From CAZHMN01 sp964533705 (GTDB lineage: Bacteria; Electryoneota; B3-LCP): 29,778 nucleotides of DNA. The position numbers were made by a program, and so were the translations under genes. Shown piece by piece: positions 23,369 through 29,778 of the stretch. Numbering within the stretch: the first letter of the stretch is position 1; each line of letters starts with the position of its first letter. The DNA is taken from contig CAZHMN010000034.1 of the NCBI GenBank assembly GCA_964533705.1, forward strand, positions 1 through 29,778, written 5' to 3'. The notes beneath the pieces are model-generated. The model was given only the letters and a program-made list of their open reading frames with translations, searched no databases and was not told the origin of the DNA.

Positions 23369-24544
23369 TTGAAGGTATTGGTTGTTTCCCACCTTTGGCC
23401 GCGTTCAGACTGGCCGCATCTCGGTGTCTTCGTGGCCGAGCAAGTAGAATCTCTGCGAAAGACGTGCAACATTTCCATCATAGTACCGGTGGATTTCACC
23501 ATTCGCCGGAATGAACTGACCCTACGTCAGCTCTTTTCAGGATTTATAAATTACCACCGCAGGTCGCACCCTGATCTATTGCATCTGCCGGACGTTGATC
23601 TTAAGATCGTTCCCTTTCGTGCCGGATTGCTGCGGGAGACTTTTGCCCGTTCAGCAGCTCGTCGCCTGGCGCGAGCGCTGGGGCAGATAAATGCTGATCA
23701 GTTCGATCTGGTGCACGCGCATACCGTTTTCCCCGATGGGCTGGCTTGCGCTCTCTGGCTTGAGAATCGCCCCATCCCACTGGTTGTCACCGCCCACGGC
23801 AGCGACGTCCATTCCATTGCGGGGGGCGTGAAGAATGAGGTGGCTGTTCTTCTAAAGCGGGCTAACGCTCTGGTGCCGGTCAGCCGGTTTTTGGGGGACT
23901 GCCTGGTTGAATTTGGAGCTGATCCGGCCAAAGTGCACCCGATCCCCAATGGATTTCCCGCCGAGCAGTTCATCGGCGTGGATGATACACGTCGCAATGT
24001 CAAAAAGATCGCCTTTCTGGGTAGATTGGACCCGATCAAGAGGGTTGATCTTCTGATCCAGGCAATATCCCATCTTCCGAAGGACGTCATCCTGGAAATC
24101 GCCGGCGATGGTCCCGCCAGGAAGCAATATGAAGCATTGACTGACAAGCTGGGACTGCGGGGGCGCGTCCACTTTTATGGGATGCTATCCCGGGGGAAAG
24201 TGCCCGGTTTTCTGGCGGGCGCGGGTTTGATGTGTCTGGTTAGTCTCCAGGAAGGCTGGCCGACGGTGATCTACGAAGCATTGGCCAGCGGGACGCCGGT
24301 TCTGGCGACGTCCGTTGGTGGCATTCCTGAAGCCCTTTCAGATCCAGGATTGGGCAGACTGGTACCCGTTGACATTGCGCCGAAAGCTCTGGCTGAGGAA
24401 ATTGAATCGTGTTTGGAGGTTGATTGGGATCGCAGCCAGATAAGGGAACACGCCTTCAAGCATTCGTGGGATGAGGTAACCGCCAGGCTTAAGGCGCTTT
24501 ATGACAACCTATTGGAGGCGAGAAATCGCCTCACAAACGAATAA
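23369..24544 (+). CDS. GT4 family glycosyltransferase (third)
   Basis: A 391-residue GT-B enzyme with strong GT4 motifs: LVVSHLWPRSDWPHLGVFV at the N-terminus, VVTAHGSDVHS, PVSRFLGDCLVEFGADPAKV, IPNGFPAEQF, IAFLGRLDPIKRVDLLIQA (donor-binding Gly, Arg and Lys) and SLQEGWPTVIYEALASGTPV with the complete E-x7-E motif. This pattern is close to capsule and EPS glycosyltransferases. Start: TTG 23369 gives the canonical MKVLVVSHLWPR and has AGGGGGC a few bases upstream; no better start is in frame. The 66 bases before it are T-rich with no clear promoter. The sugar cannot be named. Confidence 0.9.
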   Translation: MKVLVVSHLWPRSDWPHLGVFVAEQVESLRKTCNISIIVPVDFTIRRNELTLRQLFSGFINYHRRSHPDLLHLPDVDLKIVPFRAGLLRETFARSAARRLARALGQINADQFDLVHAHTVFPDGLACALWLENRPIPLVVTAHGSDVHSIAGGVKNEVAVLLKRANALVPVSRFLGDCLVEFGADPAKVHPIPNGFPAEQFIGVDDTRRNVKKIAFLGRLDPIKRVDLLIQAISHLPKDVILEIAGDGPARKQYEALTDKLGLRGRVHFYGMLSRGKVPGFLAGAGLMCLVSLQEGWPTVIYEALASGTPVLATSVGGIPEALSDPGLGRLVPVDIAPKALAEEIESCLEVDWDRSQIREHAFKHSWDEVTARLKALYDNLLEARNRLTNE

Positions 24545-24566
24545 TTAACTAACAAGGGGTTTTAAT

Positions 24567-26543
24567 GTGGCCACAATATTGTTCAAGGGAAAATCTCCCT
24601 GGCAGCTCTTTGATGCTGTATGCTGGCGAGTAAGGATTCTTATTCGCCGATCTTTCCTGTCGGTTTTGCGGCGTCTCTATTTCCGGAGCGAAGAAAACTG
24701 GATCCGAAGCCAGCCACAAGTCCGTTTTCCCCTGACACCGGATGAGGCGAAGGCCATCTTAAAGAGCGATGCGGGCGCGGAATCCGCAATTTTCTCTGAG
24801 GCAGCCGGCGTGCTATCGGGGTGGACGGAGGTTCCCGGATTCGGTCAACGTGAGATTAGGCTGGAAGCCCGAGATTTGCATAAACCCGAAGAAGCCTATG
24901 CCCGTAGACTCCTGTGCCGCCTGGATTTCTTGAGACCCTTGGTGAGGGCTAGCCTCATCGCCGCGGATAAATCCGCTTACATTAACGCGGTTGAAATGCA
25001 TCTCTTCAACTGGCACGAAGTGCGTCAGCGTTCCAGCCGGTGGGATTCGGTTGACGAGGCGATCCGGGTGCTGAATTTGATTGAGACGCTGAGCCTTCTG
25101 CAGGGAACGCTGACAGCCGAGGCCCGCGCAGCGGGTTTACGCAGTTTGACGACCGCCGCCTGGCTTATCCAGGCCGATCGAACCAGAACCGGCAATCATT
25201 TGATCTATGAGGGGCTGGCGCTATTTTACGCGGGGGTCTGTCTGCCCACTCATTATCGGGCCAGAGCCTGGCTAAAGCTCGGCCATCGCATTCTCGAGAA
25301 AGCCATGCAGCAGCAGGTTTACAACGACGGTATGAACGGCGAACTCAGCACCAATTATCACCTGATTACGGGAACGAATTTCTTGAAGGCCTGGGTGCTG
25401 GGGAAGAAATTCGGATTTGACTTTTCCGAGGCTTTCCAGGAGAAGTTGGCTAAGATGGCTGCTGTGGCCAGCTTGTTGCGATCAGATGACGGTGGATTTT
25501 TGGCTCTGGGGGATACCGACCGCATGGCGGGATCAAGTAGGGAGGAGACTGAGGCGAAAGCCTTCGCCGAGCTGGGAGAGATTCTCAGAGGAGAAGGTCG
25601 GAAGAAGGGGTATAGCCCCGAGCTCCGTTTACTTTTGGCAGGATTCGATTCCGATTTTTTTGGAAATGAGGAGATAGCTAGAAAAGAGCAACTTTACAGT
25701 GCCGGCGGTTACCGGATTCACCGGGATAATCGGGGCCGGACATTGATATTTGATACCGGTCTGTTCGGATTTCCCGGACTCTCACACCACGGTCATGCGG
25801 ACAGTCTCTCTTTTGAGGTTCACCTACCCGAGATGAGATTTCTGGTGGATCCCGGCGGTTTCAGTTACGTGGATGAAGAGGCCCGCGCTTTTGCGCGCTC
25901 TACCATAGCTCACAACACCATCCGGATCGACTGGGAGAATAGTTCCCAGATCCTGGGTTCTTTTGGCTTTGGCCGCGGTGCTCAGGCCAAACCGACGGGT
26001 CTATTCCGTTTCGATGGAGGTTTTGTCCTCAGCGCTGAACACGACGGCTATGCCCGCCTGCCTTCGCCGGTCATACACCGCAGGGGATTGGTCTGGTTCA
26101 CCGATCGACCGTTCCTTTTTCTGGTGGTGGATTGGCTGGAAGGAAAAGGAAGACATACGGTCGAGGCTTTCTTCCACGCCGATGAAGGTTGGGAGGCCCA
26201 GCCCGAAAGCCAGAATCAGGTTATCTGGTGCAAGAATCAGTATCGCATCGTTCAAGCAATCTCAGCGGATGAGCCTGTTAACACCAGCATTCATCAGGGT
26301 GAGCTCGAACCCGAATGGCAGGGATGGGTTGCGCCCGCCTTAGGGAAGTATCGGCCTGCCCCAACGCTGGTTGAAGAATGCCAGAGCGATCTACCTCTGA
26401 ATATCGTTAATGTCTTTTATGAGCCGGGCAAGTCGACGGCGGACGTTCAAGTAAATAACTCTAATTATTCAGTGAATATTGGCCATGACTTAAAGTTATA
26501 CTGGAGGTGGGAGGGGAGCCATCTGACGGTGAATCTAAAGTAG
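24567..26543 (+). CDS. Heparinase II/III-like polysaccharide lyase family protein
   Basis: A 658-residue two-domain protein. The N-terminal part (about 90-340) is an (alpha/alpha) toroid with NHLIYEG (Asn210-His211), STNYHL (Asn263, Tyr264, His265) and DDGGFLALGDTDR. The C-terminal part (about 375-650) is the heparinase II/III beta-sandwich, with GLSHHGHADSLSFEVHL (His407-His410) and STIAHNTIRID. The conserved Asn, His and Tyr residues are those that act in lyases of this group (PL12, 15, 17, 21), which cut uronate-containing chains by beta-elimination. No cleavable signal peptide is seen, only a basic, hydrophobic N-terminus (about 1-40). It starts with GTG 24567 after AAGGGG. It could trim a uronate polymer in synthesis or turnover; lyase activity is an inference. 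Confidence 0.86.
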   Translation: MATILFKGKSPWQLFDAVCWRVRILIRRSFLSVLRRLYFRSEENWIRSQPQVRFPLTPDEAKAILKSDAGAESAIFSEAAGVLSGWTEVPGFGQREIRLEARDLHKPEEAYARRLLCRLDFLRPLVRASLIAADKSAYINAVEMHLFNWHEVRQRSSRWDSVDEAIRVLNLIETLSLLQGTLTAEARAAGLRSLTTAAWLIQADRTRTGNHLIYEGLALFYAGVCLPTHYRARAWLKLGHRILEKAMQQQVYNDGMNGELSTNYHLITGTNFLKAWVLGKKFGFDFSEAFQEKLAKMAAVASLLRSDDGGFLALGDTDRMAGSSREETEAKAFAELGEILRGEGRKKGYSPELRLLLAGFDSDFFGNEEIARKEQLYSAGGYRIHRDNRGRTLIFDTGLFGFPGLSHHGHADSLSFEVHLPEMRFLVDPGGFSYVDEEARAFARSTIAHNTIRIDWENSSQILGSFGFGRGAQAKPTGLFRFDGGFVLSAEHDGYARLPSPVIHRRGLVWFTDRPFLFLVVDWLEGKGRHTVEAFFHADEGWEAQPESQNQVIWCKNQYRIVQAISADEPVNTSIHQGELEPEWQGWVAPALGKYRPAPTLVEECQSDLPLNIVNVFYEPGKSTADVQVNNSNYSVNIGHDLKLYWRWEGSHLTVNLK

Positions 26544-26547
26544 AAGC

Positions 26548-27261
26548 ATGGAACTGAAGATCTTCGGAAGAGCGATTCATATTCCCTTGAACGGCCTGAA
26601 CGTATCCCGGCGGCTGGAATTCAGACTTTTGATGCGCTATTTAGATTTAGATGGAGAAGAACGGCTTCTGGATGTAGCCTGTGGGGATGGATACTGGTCA
26701 AATCGGATGACTTCCCGCGCCGCGGCAGTGGTTGGCTTTGATTTCAATCAAAATAGGTTGCGACAGGCCCGAAAATTGGCTAAATTTCTCTCTGGCGCGA
26801 TCCGTTGTGATGCTCACGATTTGCCTATTAAATCAGCAGCTTTCGATTGCAGTGTGGGCATCTGCGTGCTGGAGCATTTCAAAGATGACCTGAAAGCCCT
26901 GCGTGAATTGCGTCGAGTGCTTAAACCCGGCGGGAAACTGGCGCTCACGGTGGATTCCTTCACTTATCCGGGATTCTCGCAGGCGAAAAAGGCAAAACAC
27001 GCCGAAAAGTTTTCGGTGGCGCATTTTTACGATATTAACAGCCTGCGGGATAGACTTAAGGAGGCAGGATTCGAGGTAGTGGAGTGGAGTTACCTGTTGC
27101 GGACGCCCATTTCGGCCCGGCTTTACCAATGGGCTCTCAGGTTTCCGAAATTGGCGTATTTATTCTTTCCTCTCTCTTACCCTTTAAGCTTATGGAGCGA
27201 ACGACTTTCGAAAAATCAGACAGGCGGGTACAAGTTGGCCGTGGCAGCCAGAGCGCAGTGA
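26548..27261 (+). CDS. Class I SAM-dependent methyltransferase
   Basis: A 237-residue Rossmann methyltransferase. Motif I is LLDVACGDGYWSNRM (about 40-54), motif II is AVVGFDFNQNRLRQARKL, motif III is CDAHDLPIKSAAFDCSVGIC and the next segment VLEHFKDDLKALRELRRVLK is the classic methyltransferase 11 motif. Methyl transfer to a sugar of the repeat unit or its precursor is the likely role here, as in other EPS loci, but O-, N- or C-methylation cannot be told apart. ATG 26548 is 4 bases after the heparinase stop. Its TGA overlaps the next gene's ATG as TGATG (27259-27263). Confidence 0.85.
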   Translation: MELKIFGRAIHIPLNGLNVSRRLEFRLLMRYLDLDGEERLLDVACGDGYWSNRMTSRAAAVVGFDFNQNRLRQARKLAKFLSGAIRCDAHDLPIKSAAFDCSVGICVLEHFKDDLKALRELRRVLKPGGKLALTVDSFTYPGFSQAKKAKHAEKFSVAHFYDINSLRDRLKEAGFEVVEWSYLLRTPISARLYQWALRFPKLAYLFFPLSYPLSLWSERLSKNQTGGYKLAVAARAQ

Positions 27262-28244
27262 TGTTGAAACCGGATAGTATCTTTATAACCTGGCTTCCCC
27301 ACACTTCCCGTTCGCAAACGCTGGCGGAAAGCTTCGGCGCCAAGCCGGTCTTCTTTGGCTATCTGGCGGGAAAGGGCAACGTCTTGAAGGTGGCTTTGCG
27401 CTACGTTTTGATGACTCTGCACACCGTCGCATACGTGCTGGTTCGACGCCCCAGGCTGGTTTTCGTCATGAACCAACCCATCTTCCTGCCGCTGGTGCTT
27501 TTCTTATTGTCGCGAATCACCGGTGTTCGATACGTCATTGATTCGCATTCGGGATTGTTCAACAAGCCACAGTGGAAGTGGTCGCTGCCCATAATGAAGT
27601 ACGTTTACCGCGCTTCGCTCTTTTCCATTGTGACCAATGAATCTCACCGCAAGTTGACCGAAGGCTGGGGAACCAGGGTCGAAGTTCTGGGGGCTCTTTC
27701 CATGGGTGATGAACCGGTGGAGCGCTTTGATCGCCCGGCAGAGCCCTGCATAGCGGTTATCGGCACCTTCGCTGAGGACGAGCCCATGGAGGAAATCATC
27801 GAAGCCAGCCGCAACCTGCCGGAAGTCCGTTTTTTCATCACCGGAGCGTTGAAAAATGCGCCGCGTCGAATGGTGAAGAGCGCTCCCGCCAACGTGACCT
27901 TTACTGATTTTATCCCTCGCTCCAGGTACGTTGGTCTGGTACAGGCAATGGACGCGGCGATGATTTTGGTCAAAAACGACAACGTCATGCAGCGTGGAGC
28001 CTATGAGGCTATGTCATGGGGTATTCCCATTATTACGTCCGATTGGGGCGTGCTGCGCGAAAATTTTTACCGGGGAGCGGCCTTTGTCGATAATACGCCC
28101 GGGGACATCGTCCGGGCGGTTCGTGAAGTGCTGGGGAATCTGGATCATTACAAATCTGAAATCGCCGAGCTGCGCAGAGAGCGGCAGGAAAGCTGGGATA
28201 AAACGATTGCCAGTATCAACGCTTTTATCGCTGAAAATGCTTGA
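27261..28244 (+). CDS. Glycosyltransferase, GT4-like (fourth)
   Basis: A 327-residue GT-B type protein. The N-terminal domain has WLPHTSRSQTLAESFGAKPV and the hydrophobic LVFVMNQPIFLPLVLFLLSR, followed by RYVIDSHSGLFNKPQWKW. The C-terminal domain has IAVIGTFAEDEPMEEIIEA, and QRGAYEAMSWGIPIITSDWG supplies the acidic donor-ribose residue in the usual place. I chose ATG 27261 because it makes the TGATG overlap with the methyltransferase and gives a good first beta strand; longer in-frame sequence upstream is a shadow of that gene. Shorter than the other glycosyltransferases here, it has the compact look of family members that act on lipid-linked acceptors. Confidence 0.8.
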   Translation: MLKPDSIFITWLPHTSRSQTLAESFGAKPVFFGYLAGKGNVLKVALRYVLMTLHTVAYVLVRRPRLVFVMNQPIFLPLVLFLLSRITGVRYVIDSHSGLFNKPQWKWSLPIMKYVYRASLFSIVTNESHRKLTEGWGTRVEVLGALSMGDEPVERFDRPAEPCIAVIGTFAEDEPMEEIIEASRNLPEVRFFITGALKNAPRRMVKSAPANVTFTDFIPRSRYVGLVQAMDAAMILVKNDNVMQRGAYEAMSWGIPIITSDWGVLRENFYRGAAFVDNTPGDIVRAVREVLGNLDHYKSEIAELRRERQESWDKTIASINAFIAENA

Positions 28245-28269
28245 TTGAACCTGTACGGAGTATGAGCGG

Positions 28270-29571
28270 ATGAATATATCGGTATTCGGTCTTGGATATG
28301 TCGGATGCGTTTCGGCAGCCTGCCTGGCCCGCCTCGGGCACCAGGTGATCGGGGTTGACGTCAATCCAGAAAAAGTCAGGCTGATTAACGAGGGCAAATC
28401 CACCATCATGGAAGAGGAAATCGGAGATATCGTCCGGGAAGCGGTCGCGGAGGGTAGCCTAAGTGCCACAGAATCCACCCGCGATGGGATCGAAGGCAGT
28501 GAAATCAGCCTGATCTGCGTGGGAACCCCTTCCAACGAGAACGGCAGCCTCAATCTGGATTACGTACGAGCATGCAGCGCCGAAATCGGAAAGGCGTTGG
28601 GGCGGAGAGGAGATTACCATGTTGTAGTCGTTCGTTCCACCATGCTGCCCGGATCAATACGCAGCCAGGTTCTGCCGGTTCTCGAGGAGAATTCCGGAAA
28701 GAAAGCGGGCACGGATTTCGGACTCTGCATCAATCCGGAATTTCTGCGCGAGGGGTCGTCGGTTTACGACTTTCACCATCCACCCTATACCGTCATCGGT
28801 GCCCTGGACGAAAAGTCAGCCGATACGCTGGGTGGGATTTACGAATCCATTGACGCGCCTTTGCTCAAAGTGCCGATTGAAGCCGCCGAAATGATAAAAT
28901 ACGCTTCCAATGCCTACCACGCTCTGAAAATATGTTTTGCCAACGAAATCGGCCGACTCTGCAAGGAGGCCGGAGTTGATTCGCATCTTTTGATGGATAT
29001 CTTCTGTCAGGATGATAAGTTAAACATTTCTCGTGCCTATTTAAAACCTGGCTTCGCTTTTGGAGGATCCTGCTTACCCAAGGACGTGCGCGCCTTGAAC
29101 TACTTCGCTCGCACCGTCGATCAGGAAGTGCCCGTACTCAGTTCGCTGATTCCCAGCAATGCGGCCCACCTCGAAGCGGCTTTACGAATGATCACCCGGG
29201 GAGGCCGCCGGCCGGTCGGCGTCATCGGATTGGCTTTCAAGCCGGGGACGGACGATTTGAGGGAGAGCCCGTTAGTGCTCCTGGTCGAGCATCTATTGGG
29301 GAGAGGTTTTCCCGTGCGGATTTATGACGCAAACGTTCAGATGTCACAAATTTTCGGCGCCAACCGCCAGTATGTTGAGCAGGAGATTCCTCACATCGAA
29401 AAGCTCATCACCTCAAATCTGGATGAGTTGATCGGATTTGCGCAGGTACTGGTTGTGGGGCAGAGCGGCGTGAATCTGGATTCATTCGATCTCACTGCCA
29501 AGGAGGTAATAGAATTGGAACGGAGCCTATCGCATGACGGCCAGGTCCGTGCGCAGGGTATCTCTTGGTGA
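28270..29571 (+). CDS. algD: GDP-mannose 6-dehydrogenase (AlgD type)
   Basis: A 433-residue NAD-dependent oxidoreductase that oxidises GDP-mannose twice to GDP-mannuronate, the alginate precursor. N-terminus FGLGYVGCVSAACLARLGH binds NAD. Lys210 is in AEMIKY and catalytic Cys268 is in GFAFGGSCLPKDVRAL; both fall at the positions I recall for Pseudomonas AlgD (436 residues). The shared features CVGTPSNENG, STMLPGSI, INPEFLREGS, CQDDKLNISR, GTDDLRESPLVLL and the C-terminal QGISW (AlgD ends EGICW) favour AlgD over UDP-glucose dehydrogenase. ATG 28270 follows CGGAG (28256-28260). It indicates mannuronate or a related acid in the polymer and gives a reason for the heparinase-like protein upstream. 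No other alginate genes are visible. Confidence 0.86.
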   Translation: MNISVFGLGYVGCVSAACLARLGHQVIGVDVNPEKVRLINEGKSTIMEEEIGDIVREAVAEGSLSATESTRDGIEGSEISLICVGTPSNENGSLNLDYVRACSAEIGKALGRRGDYHVVVVRSTMLPGSIRSQVLPVLEENSGKKAGTDFGLCINPEFLREGSSVYDFHHPPYTVIGALDEKSADTLGGIYESIDAPLLKVPIEAAEMIKYASNAYHALKICFANEIGRLCKEAGVDSHLLMDIFCQDDKLNISRAYLKPGFAFGGSCLPKDVRALNYFARTVDQEVPVLSSLIPSNAAHLEAALRMITRGGRRPVGVIGLAFKPGTDDLRESPLVLLVEHLLGRGFPVRIYDANVQMSQIFGANRQYVEQEIPHIEKLITSNLDELIGFAQVLVVGQSGVNLDSFDLTAKEVIELERSLSHDGQVRAQGISW

Positions 29572-29600
29572 ATATGCAATAATGATATAGGAGTATTTAA

Positions 29601-29778
29601 ATGGAAAGTAATGCGATAATTAATCATTCACCATCTAAGACGTATTACTTATTTGTTTTCATTATCGCTCTTTGCTTTCGGCTTATTTTCTTCTTTGGTC
29701 TACAATGGGAGAATCACATTATTGATTCCTACGATAATATTGCTATAAACATTCTTAAGGGGATAGGTTTTAGTTATA
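29601..29778 (+). CDS. Second GT-C type membrane glycosyltransferase, N-terminal fragment
   Basis: An incomplete gene at the right edge (59 codons plus one base). TAGGAG (29588-29593) precedes ATG 29601 by 7 bases. The peptide has a first hydrophobic helix (about 16-35, LFVFIIALCFRLIFFFGLQW) and then a loop with IIDSYDNIAINILKGIGFSY. This matches the first periplasmic loop of GT39/GT-C enzymes (acidic residues before a ..LxxGxGFS segment), as in the gene at 10242. The DNA is clearly more A/T-rich than the upstream genes, which hints at a different origin. Function beyond GT-C-like is not resolved. Confidence 0.6.
   Translation, partial: MESNAIINHSPSKTYYLFVFIIALCFRLIFFFGLQWENHIIDSYDNIAINILKGIGFSY

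Noticed and set aside
27084..27260. 59-residue N-terminal extension of the fourth glycosyltransferase
   Set aside because: It lies inside the methyltransferase gene; the TGATG overlap at 27259-27263 gives a better start.

Overview
This is a stretch of a Gram-negative bacterial chromosome of moderate GC (about half, by eye), almost certainly a metagenome-type scaffold because it contains a run of exactly 100 N (8900-8999). An outer-membrane beta-barrel protein, an MCE lipid-transport protein and a Wza-like export protein show that the host has two membranes. The housekeeping order secA (tail) - smg - topA - xerC - hpf - hprK - MCE protein, with a four-zinc-finger TopA and a short HPF, is not a standard proteobacterial arrangement. 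I suspect a little-cultured FCB-like or candidate-phylum lineage, but this is an inference with low confidence.

Left part (1-8115), plus strand, housekeeping: the last 28 codons of SecA with its SEC-C zinc motif; Smg (DUF494); DNA topoisomerase I; a XerC-type tyrosine recombinase; the short ribosome hibernation factor; a strong hairpin (4205-4236); HPr kinase/phosphorylase; an MCE/MlaD-like protein; a MobA/MocA-like nucleotidyltransferase; and an Omp85-type outer-membrane barrel without POTRA domains.

Middle (8116-8999): a convergent intergenic region with hairpins, then one minus-strand gene for an alpha/alpha-toroid-like protein of unknown function that runs into the N gap. Both genes next to the gap have lost their 5' ends, so the join should be treated as unproven.

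Right part (9000-29778), plus strand only: a compact polysaccharide (capsule/EPS) locus of the Wzx/Wzy type. In order: Wza-like export protein (C-terminal part), ExeA/PEP-CTERM-type ATPase, GT39-like membrane glycosyltransferase, UDP-sugar 4-epimerase-like SDR, Wzz/GumC-like co-polymerase, BY-kinase homologue with an altered Walker A, Wzx-like flippase, an uncharacterised deacetylase-like protein, two GT4 glycosyltransferases, Wzy/ligase-like polymerase, NodU/CmcH-type carbamoyltransferase, a third GT4, a heparinase II/III-like protein, a SAM methyltransferase, a fourth glycosyltransferase, AlgD-type GDP-mannose 6-dehydrogenase, and the start of an AT-rich second membrane glycosyltransferase. 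Many genes overlap or nearly touch (ATGA, TGATG), which suggests one transcript with translational coupling. Together they could make GDP-mannuronate and an epimerised UDP-sugar, assemble a repeat unit with four or more glycosyltransferases, decorate it (carbamoyl, methyl, perhaps deacetylation), flip, polymerise and export it, and cleave uronate-containing chains. No initiating phosphoglycosyltransferase, exosortase, tRNA, rRNA, CRISPR array or transposon was found. Apart from the N gap and the minus-strand gene beside it, no stretch over 300 bases lacks a gene.
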